From Sycon ciliatum (taxonomy: Eukaryota > Porifera > Calcarea > Leucosolenida > Sycettidae): DNA of 64,000 nt. Position numbers and translations under genes: made by a program. Under the pieces are notes generated by a model. That model was not told the DNA's origin and did no database searches. It was given only the letters and a program-made list of their open reading frames with translations. The number at the start of each line of letters is the position of its first letter. Within the stretch, counting starts at the first letter, position 1. Location of the stretch: positions 32,387,517-32,451,516 of the forward strand of contig NC_088645.1 of the NCBI RefSeq assembly GCF_964019385.1, in the 5' to 3' direction. Positions 45,922 through 55,661 of the stretch are shown here, one piece after another.

Positions 45922-46743
45922 TACAAAATGATGAATGAGAATACATGTATCTAAAATGGTTGTTCCTAATCGATTTTCTTGAGACTATCATCAGGGAAAA
46001 ATCGTCTCACAATAGAGGCTATACGGAAAACAAACTACTTATAGGTTATAGGATAGTGGGGAGTATACAAGGTGAGGTGTGAAGAAAAAAAAAAACTAAA
46101 GTGGGAGAGAAGACGAAAGAAATTAGAAGAAAAGATGTGAGAGTGTTCAGACGGTGTGAGCTACTACAAAAGGTGAGTGAAATGAAGGCGTGGAAGCAGG
46201 TGACTGTGATAGAGTGAGGAAGTGTGAGGTGTAGGTGTATGCGAATGTATGTGTGTGAATGCTAGGTGAAGAGTCTCAAGGTATTAGAAGCTGTTTTCAT
46301 CCGTAAACACAATCCTAATCTATGCATTCAGAAAGAAAATGTCACAAAATTGAGACTCTTCACCTAGCATTCACACACATACATTCGCATACACCTACAC
46401 CTCACACTTCCTCACTCTATCACAGTCACCTGCTTCCACGCCTTCATTTCACTCACCTTTTGTAGTAGCTCACACCGTCTGAACACTCTCACATCTTTTC
46501 TTCTAATTTCTTTCGTCTTCTCTCCCACTTTAGTTTTTTTTTTTTTCTTCACACCTCACCTTGTATACTCCCCACTATCCTATAACCTATAAGTAGTTTG
46601 TTTTCCGTATAGCCTCTATTGTGAGACGATTTTTCCCTGATGATAGTCTCAAGAAAATCGATTAGGAACAACCATTTTAGATACATGTATTCTCATTCAT
46701 CATTTTGTAATGTCCGCTTCACTTATACTATTAATCGCATTAA
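45888..46743. repeat. Inverted repeat closing the Penelope-like insertion
   Basis: Arms 45888-46279 and 46350-46743 are reverse complements of each other over about 390 bases, around a 70-base centre that encodes, on the plus strand, the last residues of the element ORF. The element's 5' side therefore carries an inverted copy of its own 3' end, stopping at ttaatcgcattaa. Confidence 0.9.
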
Positions 46744-46754
46744 TATTTAGAAGA
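46743..46754. repeat. Target-site duplication, right copy
   Basis: ATATTTAGAAGA, matching 39514-39525. After it the sequence resumes as the unit 1 homologue (acacctg..tattagtatcgcg). Confidence 0.9.
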
Positions 46755-49263
46755 ACACCTGACTATTAGTATCGCGAGTCTTTATCTTTGCCAGCACACG
46801 ATGAGATTCCATTTATGCCCACAAAGTTTGGAAAGGAGCAGAGACACGCCGGGGACCAGTTCAAACTTCAGAATAGCTGCATAAAAGAAAGAAAAGGAGT
46901 CAAACCTGGTTGGTACCAAACTTCTTTCTCTGGATGCAAGTAAAGTTTCACCATCACCACCATTTGCCTTGCATGCAGTCATTTTATTTCATGATGATGA
47001 GAACCCACCACCTCATCATTAGGCGGACGCCATACTAAACACATAGTAGATTCTTGACATACAATTTATCTTTTTCCGCATTCAGATATTTTCAGGATAA
47101 ACTTTCAACCCAGAATCAGTCCATTTCCGTGACAGTTTTCCTACATGTTCTTAAACTCCATGGGTCCCGCTGACAACAACCAGATACCGGTACACGCACC
47201 AGCGCTAGAACTAGAGTACCCTGTCGTTGTGCGCCATTCATTTGATTGACTGCACAGTACGTGCCCTATCATGTACTGTCGTGGACATGGAAATTCGGTC
47301 GCACGTCTAGCGGCCCAGGGAGCTGGCCATGCAGCCGTGGTCCATGGCGGTCGGGGCATTTATGCGCTGCAGCTCGCTGGTCGCATCGGATCAACATGTG
47401 CACTGCATGCAGCGTTCTGTACGCGCTGAGGGCGCCGGCCCCGGTCAATCGACTGGATTTCCATGTCCACGACAGTAGATTGAAGTACTCGTATTCCGGA
47501 TAGCTACTGTATATCATGCCTCTTCGAACTGCAATGTTGTATTTTGACAGTAACCTGTCAATATTGGCCAGTACCCAGAGAAAAAGACTGTCAAACTGGC
47601 TGATCTTTTCCCGGTAGAGCAGATGGTGGTAAGATTGCATGTCGCTTTCTGTGTGCCACAATCCGCGAGGACTGTTGCATCTCCGCTTAGTCCTTGAGCG
47701 GGGATTGTAGAAAATGTTCTCTGGTCTGGACCTTCGTAGCACACCACAAGCGACCGGGGTTGATTTTTGAGGGTCTGTGGAAATTCTTGAAAACACCGCC
47801 ATTCCGGCAACAGGCTCTCAGCTGCACCAAATAAACAACTTTGCCAATATTTCGCCCATTGGGCATCATCAGGGCATTGAGGTAGGGGAGGCAAAAATAC
47901 GAAATATAAAGACGAGTTATGCAGGCAGATGAATGTTCTAGAACTAACACATCATGGTGACACAATTGGCAAGGCCAGCAAACTTAACAATCATCACTTG
48001 TAAGGTGACCTAAACAGAACGAAAGATGAGAACTCACACATACACACAGACACAATTTGGCAAGAAGGCAAGACAACTAACACTAAAGTTTACAATCATC
48101 ACCTGTAAGGTGACCTAAACAGAAGAAAGAGGACTAGTAAGACTATCACAGCACGTACAAGAACACTTCCAAGTGTGGGAATGCTAAAGGCGATCTATGT
48201 ATATGACAGCGGTGTGTGTGCAAAGTATGTGTATGTGCTGTGTCAGGTGGTAAAGGTCTGTGGAAAATCACTGCATTTATTTTCTCAGTGACAAATGCAC
48301 AGCAAGAGCGGTCTGTTTGCGTGCAGTGCTCGAATATACACACGGATTGGTTCATTCATTCCAGCTGGTCCGTATAGTTACCCGCACATGTGTTTTGGAG
48401 AAGTTTTGAGCAAAACACGCTCACAATTGATCCGAAGTCAAGTGCACGACGAAAACGAGCTGGGAAGTGCGCCCTGATTTCCCTCATGCAGCAACACGAG
48501 CTTCAGTGCCACCCGGACAGTAAATTTGAATACAGCAGCAAAAATATAATCTAGCTACTTGTCACTAATAGTAAGGGATTTCTTATGGCATTACCAGGCA
48601 CAGTCAGGAAAATTGACTGCCCTGTTTAGCTTCAAGCTTCTCAGCAGATAAAGGATAATAGGTGGTGGATTCCTGAACTTTTTAATACGTAAAAGACAAA
48701 ACGGTCTGCTGAAAGTACACTCCGGCAAGTCTCCCTACTGCCCTCGCGGAGGCCTTCATCACTACTGCCGTACTGGAACACACCGTGCTTACGTACTCCA
48801 GATATCAACTGGCGTGCAGTGTTTTATGAGAGTCAGGCTCATCGAAAGCGACCAATAGAGAGGGTAGTATGCAATAAGTACGGATGTCACCTCTCACATC
48901 ATGTCTACTAATTACGCGTGAATGTCACGTGTGGAACATGACGTAAAAATGCTGGACTTTCAGCACATACAGGTAGATTCCTTCCTGCCTAAGAGCCATA
49001 CACAATGTATCTACCACCTCGGTAACAGGGACAGCTGTAATGAAATCTGTATCACAGTAATATAGACCTGCTCATCCTCCTCAGAATTAGAGGCTGATGG
49101 AGTCAGCCGTAGGAAGTGTGGATATTTTATTACCCCTAGTCACTGTTCAGACAGCGTGTTGTACCTTTACTTTATTTTTACATGTAAACGGAGAATGAAC
49201 ATGGTCGGCCGCAGAGCGCAATGGTGGTGGTGGTCACAGGTGGTGAAGTGGACGCTTACATGT
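46755..49263. other. Displaced 5' flank of gene B2
   Basis: Homologue of 29011-31519. It includes a 177-residue minus-strand frame (47802-47269) like that in unit 1 and the better-preserved hammerhead-like motif. It is now separated from the B2 start codon by the Penelope-like element. Confidence 0.6.
47842..47876 (-). ncRNA. Hammerhead ribozyme-like motif, unit 2
   Basis: The minus strand reads TGCC, CTGATGA, TGCCCAATGGGC, GAAA, TATT, GGCA. Stem I pairs TGCC/GGCA, stem II pairs GCCC/GGGC around AAT, both conserved boxes are intact, and ATT sits at the cleavage position. Compared with unit 1, stem II is one pair longer. This is a good match to a minimal type I hammerhead. Confidence 0.65.
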
Positions 49264-49890
49264 ACATGTACATGTATAACTAGAACAGTAAGCTTGAACG
49301 TGTATCTTAAAAGTTTTAAAAGCAACCTGCATGCTACCAACCAGTACGGTCAGAGTCATGATAAAGGAGGAATGTAGGGTTCTGGAGAAGAAGGGAGGAA
49401 AAATATATTCTCTTCTTGCTACACGAAATCAAACAAACATGTTTCATAAAGTCTATAGAACCATGAATAGCAAGGTTTGAGGTAAAATCTAAGCGCAATC
49501 TTAAGTATGCCAACTATTCAAATCTTCCAGGACCTCTTTCCTTTCAGTCAATAAGAAAAAATAACGTTCCACAGGAAACAGACTCCTGACAGAACATAAT
49601 TATAAAAGTACAATCCATGCTTGTTCACCCTGAAAACTAGAAGGGTCAACATGAATATTATGGATCAATTGAGGAATTTGGATAGGGATATTTTGTCAAT
49701 ACAATTTGCACACACTTACAGTTTGAAGAATTCATGCCTACGTTCATAGCAACCCACAAGGATAGTGTTTAGATACGGATGTTGGCCTTTACACAAGATA
49801 AAGAAGTATAATCTAAAATTAAATTATACTGTGAGCAAACAGCCATACCTCAAATTGCATTGCTTTCTACACTATACTCAAATGTCTTTT
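49264..49890. other. Unique spacer between duplication and gene C
   Basis: It begins with a TACATG array and then AT-rich sequence. It contains none of the 3' exons (membrane-proximal domain, anchor) that gene C would need. Confidence 0.5.
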
Positions 49891-49892
49891 GT

Positions 49893-52800
49893 TCAGTCAA
49901 CCTTTCGGTCTACGAACAGCATCAGAAACGAGGACATGTATGGGAGTCTGGAGCTGACTTCTGACGGCGTCAAGTCGTGCTTGGGGTCGGCTCTGCTCTG
50001 CTCGAGCCTCTCGACCAGGTGGTTCACCGCCAGGCTCATACGACCGTGACGGGATGTGCTTTGGAAGATAAGTTTGGCTTTTGGCTCGCGGTCTTGCTCG
50101 ATGTTCACGATTTTATAACCTGGCCGCGCTTCAGGCTTACTTGGTGCTTCCGGAAGAACGGCTGGAGAAAAAAAGAAACACAATTCCATGTACAGTGCTG
50201 ACAACTGAAATCCGACCCCCTTGCCGGGGCGCCGCGCCGCCAAGGGGGTCGGATTTCAGTTGTCAGCACTGTACATGTAGATGTGAATGAGCTAAATGAT
50301 GAAAATAGTTGATGTTTTGCTGCCAGGTTACGCAAAGAAATATGGTGAAACCTTGAGCGGCCTCACGATCACTGAGCTAACATTGCCTGTACTGAATAAC
50401 AGCAGAACAAAGGTAACATACAAATGAGGCGGTAGCCTTCGGGCGACATTGTAAATACCAGTAATCTCGATTGGCCAGTAACCAAACGAATCTGCAAACT
50501 ATAAAATATTGCGACTGAGCTTTCCCCCATATACTAGTACCCATTTACTATTATCCTCCACACGTCGCCACCATGCGCTCTTAGCGGAACCAATGCACGA
50601 AGCACAAGCACACCAGCATAGCAAAGACACTTTCGTGAACGCGTCTCATTTATGATATTGAAGAACCCCTGGACGTTGGTCTCTGATGGTCTGCATAAGA
50701 TTGTTGTTCTCTTGGCGAAATCCAGGAGTCATAAATCCACGATGAGCACACTCCTTCGCGAAATCAATACTCCGATTGTGCTGCAGTTTAGCCGCGATCC
50801 CTTCTGATACCACCGTGCTACTGTACGGATTGACTCTGTGCCAAAGAATCTCGTGCAAACAGAGTCTTCCACTGTCACATGTCAACATCATGGCTGACAA
50901 CGTGAAACACCTTTTGAGTTTCCCGCCTTATACATCTCTAATTAGCTAAGAGTCCAGGAGCACTGCACCTTTGCGCAGCTGGCATTTTCGGATGTCAGGC
51001 CCATGTCAGGCCATTGCCATACCTTGCTGTATTGTGACGAAGTAATCAACTCTGTCATAGTATTCTCGTTTATGCTTCTCCAGCAGCTCACACCTGTACT
51101 GGCCGGCCATGGTTCTCGTCACGTTCCGCAGAACGTAGGTGTTGCTCCACGGGTTAGCGTTTGGGATAAGTGTGCCATTGGAGAGCCATCGACGAAAGTG
51201 TGTAGCACCGCCTTTCAGTGCAATGGGTAGCAAGAATACGACACGGGAAAGAAGCAAAGAAGGATTTTCATGCACCTCCAGTAAAGAACAAAGAAATATT
51301 TACATGTACCTCCAGGATGCTATTTTGATCTCCAGTGGCTTTGATTTACGTGAACATCCAATAATCAAATTTTATTCACTGGTTTTGAGGGAAAATACAA
51401 TAATTTACAGAATTTTCAATCTAGAAAACAAACATAAGAAAGGAATAAAAATATAATGTACACGGGAGAAACACTAGAGATTCAAGCGAACTCAGCTGGA
51501 GCTGTACCTTTTGAAAAGCAATCCAGCACTAGGCTGGGCTGACCTTCGATGCCTCTCACATTGCGCGGCCCCGGCGGATAGATCTTCGGCCGTGTCGCCG
51601 CCAGACATTGTTGGTGTTCCTGCGGTTGTGCACGTACATTGTATTGCATGAATTTGTTAACCTCATGCTTTTCATTATTGTCATGAAAACCATGAGGTAC
51701 TTGAGCAGTATTAAATTTCGTGAGCTCGAACACTCATTTACCATAACAAGAGAGATCTAAAATCATGAACTCGTTTTGTTAGGTTCGTTCGATATTATCC
51801 GGTACAGACAAATTGTAGCCACCCCGTAACCGAAACAACCACTACAACCGTCTTGGGTCTTACCTCTTCCTGTATCACACTGCAATTGCATAGTTGGGTG
51901 ACATTTTCTTTTTGGTTTGTCGTAAAGCCTCAGACCGTCAGAAATCAAGCCATTAAGGGATGCGGTGGGATACTCCCAATTCAATTCGGCTAAAAGCCGC
52001 GAAGCCTCTTAGAACGAAATCATATGGGTATATTACTCGTCTGTTGCCTAGGCTCACCTGTTGTTGCGCTGTAACTACTAGGCACTCGCATTTTGTCCAG
52101 ACCTTGGTTCGAAGTTCATCCACCCCCTGACAGCGATACTCGCCGCTGTGGTAAATTGCTTGCACGTCCAGTATCTCCAGTCTGAAAGATGCAACCAAAG
52201 AGACGCACGATTCGGAAACTACCTTTGTTAATAGTGCAAGCTGCATGGAATCCGAGAATAGGGTTATTCCATTCGAAGTGAGCTAAGTCCAGACTGCACG
52301 GTCTGATGATGTTGGTTGGTCATTGTTCCCGTTCTATACTGCAATTAATATCACCTAATTAAATACAGTACGAAAGTTTGGTAGCGGACTCCGCGATAAA
52401 TAAGGAAGTTGTTTCTCCTGCACTGGATCCAGCGCTAGAGTGGCATAAAACAACTTCTTTGCATGATAATACTGCATAAAATTGTAAGTGAATAAGAAAA
52501 CAACTTACACCTGCAAGTCACCGTCGTGCCTGACTTTCCTCCTGATTGTCATGCTGGATGCTGTTAGTGCTGAGGTGTTGGCGATGGACTGGCCGTCCTT
52601 GGAGAAGGTAGCAAATCTAGCCCAGCCGCACCTCATGTGCCATGACGTGCCTGACGCTTTACAGGTCTTGGCACATTGGTTGTCGCATTGGGGCAGAATA
52701 ACTGCATTCACAGGGTCACATACATGTAGACAATAAGAATGGTGGGTTCACTTAATCGAAAGAAACACACATCGACAAATATACATGTAAATTGGAGGAG

Positions 52801-52964
52801 CTTCGGCGACCTCCAATTGGAGTTCTAAGAGCCTCCTTGTAGCATCCAGGACCACAGACGACCAAAACTAAAGATGCTCTCAACCACTTACATGATCTTG
52901 AATGGTTGGAAATAGGAAACGCTGCAGAGATGCATATCAAAGCCAGTAGGATTACAATGCACAT
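49893..52964 (-). CDS. Gene C: older paralogue of gene B, decayed
   Basis: Exons (minus): 52964-52892 (signal peptide MCIVILLALICISAAFPIS), 52701-52509, 52181-52058, 51619-51508, 51211-51023, and an FN3-like exon from 50161. Exons 2-5 are 193, 124, 112 and 189 bases, exactly as in gene B1, and encode the same two Ig-like domains (CDNQCAKTC, HSGEYRC, LVLDC, AGQYRCELL). The third Ig exon survives only as a fragment (about 50640-50840): its 5' half and acceptor are deleted and it carries an in-frame TGA where B1 has CGA. Because that exon is symmetric (phase 1-1), skipping it keeps the frame into the FN3 exon. The FN3 exon diverges from B1 after LTPSE and no 3' exons follow, so the product would end near 49893 without an anchor. 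It is either a soluble variant or a pseudogene. Confidence 0.6.
50187..50277. mobile_element. Palindromic MITE in gene C intron
   Basis: Perfect 37-base inverted arms (50187-50223 and 50241-50277; outer part tacagtgctgacaactgaaa) around a 17-base GC-rich centre. Terminus related to the MITE at 8680-8826. Confidence 0.85.
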
Positions 52965-53459
52965 ATTGCAAGTGAATTCCCACAAATCAGCATGCAATCC
53001 TCTCAGAGAAAAAAACGTTGGTGGAATTGTAGTGGTGAACAAACCCGCCCGAGAGCTTCGGAAAAGCAAACCAACACGCTAAAGGCAGACGCTAAAGAAA
53101 GAACAAATCAAACCGTGGTAAGAATAAGTAGAGCAACATCTCCTTTCCGCTAGAACATTTAAGAACTTTCACCAGTGCCGGAGCTAGTGAGGTGGATAGT
53201 TCATGCGTCAGGCAAGGATGGCGTAAACATACTGGTAATGGAAATGACCACAATATAATTCAAGGACTGATGATAACGAAAGTTTAAGTAGCGCCTACAA
53301 AAACCATACAAGTATAATGTATATGTTGGCGCGCCTGGTTTTGATGAAGCCGAGACCCAAGGTCGGCAGAGCATCCCTGATCACGCCACCACTCCCCTTA
53401 TTCCTGGCTCACACATGACGGGTGTACGTGGCTCTAGTAAAAAATATAAAAAAACTCAC

Positions 53460-53720
53460 AGTCGTGTCAATTGCAGGTCGTGGTACAATAGCTCCACCTC
53501 AGTTATAGTGTGGTTGCAAGCACATGCAGACATGTTCCAGGATACGGCGGGGCGGTATGGTCTGATCCATACCCAGATGTAGCTGAATGTAATGTATTCA
53601 CAGAACACCTGCGTACTACCCATCCTGGACATATTCTGAAGTGTGATTCCCCGCTTGATATTTCTAGTTGAGCTCATGCTCAACTTGACACACGGAATAA
53701 TAATTAAAATACATACTACA
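53460..53720 (-). CDS. Possible exon of an unrecognised gene
   Basis: An open stretch between an AG acceptor and a GTGAGT donor. It encodes a hydrophobic start (VVCILIIIPCVKL), then MSSTRNIKRG, a segment rich in Trp and Tyr, and MSACACNHTITEVELLYHDL. It lies about 500 bases upstream of gene C on the same strand. No partner exon is identified, so this is a guess from splice borders and Cys content. Confidence 0.25.
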
Positions 53721-53799
53721 CTGGGAGAGAGTTGCGGTTGATCTCGACAGTGCTCGTGACACCTAGAACAGGTGCAGAGCCACACACTTCAAAGAAGGA

Positions 53800-55010
53800 A
53801 CTAAAAGCGCTTCTGCTGTAGCTCTGAAAGTTCACGGTTAAACGCTCATCAGATAGCAAGTGATGATCGGTTAAAGCTTAGAGTCCCAGAAGAAACGCTT
53901 TGGATCCTTCTTCCAGGTGTGTGTACTATGACAGGCCCGGTGGTGGCGATTTGCCTGGTATTTTCCTGCTTCCTTGAGCTGCTTGTCTTCTTAGACCTGA
54001 CTCGGATAATGACACTCACTGTACCTTTTTTTAGCCAGGTACGAAGCGACTAAGCCAGGAGTACTTTCAGCATTTCCAAGGGAAGCTTTAGGTTTGACTC
54101 CTTTGGGGAATGGATTGACTTCTACTCTGAGAGGGTGATGTGTGTTTGCACGTGAATTCCCTGGTATCTTTCAAATTCTCACGACACCTCTTTCATTCAA
54201 TCGCTCAACGGCGTATGTTGACTAAACGATATAGCTCTGTGTCGTGCATTGTGCATTGCTCACGGAATTACGAGAGCAAACGTAATGGAGTATTCTGTAC
54301 TTGACACTTAGTCGCCGGACAATGGGAGCAAGATAGGGACATGCTTTGTGAGACAAAACGGGCGCTAGGTCCTATCCGGTGGTTCTGAAACTGTAAAGAA
54401 ATCGTCTTTGCTTGCCTGGCGTAACATAACATACCGAAGCTGCTTACAATATTGATGCGGCACTTTCAGATCCGAAAAGACTGGAGAAATAATGTGATTT
54501 CACAATGTCGGTCCGAAACGGTAGTAATGATCCTAACGCCAACCCAAGCGTAAGGATGAAGGTAATAATTATACACATGTACATGTAACGAGAGATCCTC
54601 CCCAGAACACATCCTACACACGTAATTTTCACTCTTGAAATGAAACCAACACAAATTTGGCATCGCAACATGACCCGATACTTGTACACGAACTGCCATC
54701 GGGTTATCATCATTGTAGTAACATTATTCAGTATATGGATATGAAATCGGCTGTGTTCCACGGATCAGAGCGTGTTGAAAGTGGCAAAGCTACACGAGAA
54801 TCCTGTTGTGCATGAGCATAAACCAGTGCAACAGATTTCAGACTTTCAGCCCCTTGCTTCCATCACGTCATTGATCTCTGGCAGTTTGGAGTTCGCGAAA
54901 GCTGTGCAAAAATAAAAAAAATTCCTGCCTAGCCTAGCTGGTGGACTAGGATGCAGGAACACAAACAAGGTGATAAGACATAAAGGAAATGAAAATTGAC
55001 CGAGCACCCC
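53800..55010. other. No recognised gene
   Basis: Neither strand shows an exon with domain or splice support. A short TACATG block lies near 54577. Confidence 0.35.
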
Positions 55011-55263
55011 AAGGGATGTGATTACCTTTAGGGCTGCGATTGTCCCAGAGATTATTCAAGTCATCGTTATCCTCCCAACTGTTTTGCCCGATAATGAAAT
55101 GAAAAATTCTTCGTTAGATGAAAATAACTTCCGATCATGCCGCTGCGGAGAAAGCCTTCATTCAGGGTACAGATACGGGATCAGGGACCGGTCAGCGAGA
55201 CGTGTGACATTTTGTTACCAGCTGTCTCGAGGTGAATTCTCACTACTGACCCCGCCACTGAAT

Positions 55264-55661
55264 GTCACGGAAAAACTGTGATCTGTGGACGCGACATCAT
55301 TTCTCTTGGTGGCCCAGTTATGGATGTAAATCCTGATTGTACTGGCCTAACTTCTTCATGCACGTTCAAGCTCGTCAAGGATGAGTACTACGCGCACATG
55401 CTGGTGCAATACAAGACAGGAAGACTCGAGAATGTTTGTTGGAGGTGTGGAAAGAGAGAAGGTCTGTCCTGCAAGGACCGAGTAAAGGTGGAGAACAACA
55501 TGATTACTGCACACAGTGGCGTCTACATCCACGCGCTAGACACAATCAGACTTCTACCAGTCAAGACAATGATAGTTCTGAAGACACAAGCTGAATTCTT
55601 CCTACCACGGAGGTGCCAACATAATTTGACATACAAGTGTAGTATCCCTGACTGTCAGTAA
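55264..55661 (+). CDS. Cys-rich Ig-like ORF, plus strand
   Basis: The frame includes CHGKTVICGRD, CTGLTSSCTFKLVKDEY, VCWRCGKREGLSCKDR and HSGVYIHALDTIRLLP, and ends CSIPDCQ with a stop. The HSGVY segment resembles the F strand of Ig domains (compare HSGEYRC in gene B1), but the Cys is replaced by Ile/His. The frame is closed upstream by a TGA near 55233, so an intron or another start is needed. A second frame just upstream (55018-55280) has CRCGESLHSGYRYG. This could be an unrelated or inverted relic of the Ig family; confidence is low. Confidence 0.3.

Larger units (their letters stand above)
39526..46742 (-). mobile_element. Double Penelope-like retroelement insertion
   Basis: Two head-to-tail units of about 3.17 kb (starting at 39526 and 42691, each beginning tgaaaaggcgacgaggag), then a third partial unit from 45858, ending in an inverted copy of the element's 3' region (46280-46742). 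Each full unit has an intact 941-residue ORF on the minus strand. The whole insertion is flanked by a 12-base target-site duplication, and the uninterrupted site exists in unit 1 of the duplication. Tandem units and an inverted terminal piece are known for Penelope-like elements. The two units differ by one base in the ORF (about 45550) and by A-run length, so the insertion is young. Confidence 0.95.
31523..49263. repeat. Tandem segmental duplication, unit 2 (with insertion)
   Basis: Second copy of 20999-31519, in the same orientation, separated from unit 1 by the bases cgc. It is interrupted by 7229 extra bases (39526-46754: the Penelope-like element plus one target-site copy). The end of unit 2 runs into a TACATG array that is not repeated. 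Confidence 0.95.

Noticed and set aside
20999-49263. The two 10.5-kb copies as LTRs or a giant mobile element
   Set aside because: They are adjacent, contain ordinary multi-exon genes, have no terminal motif or target duplication, and break inside an exon: a segmental duplication.
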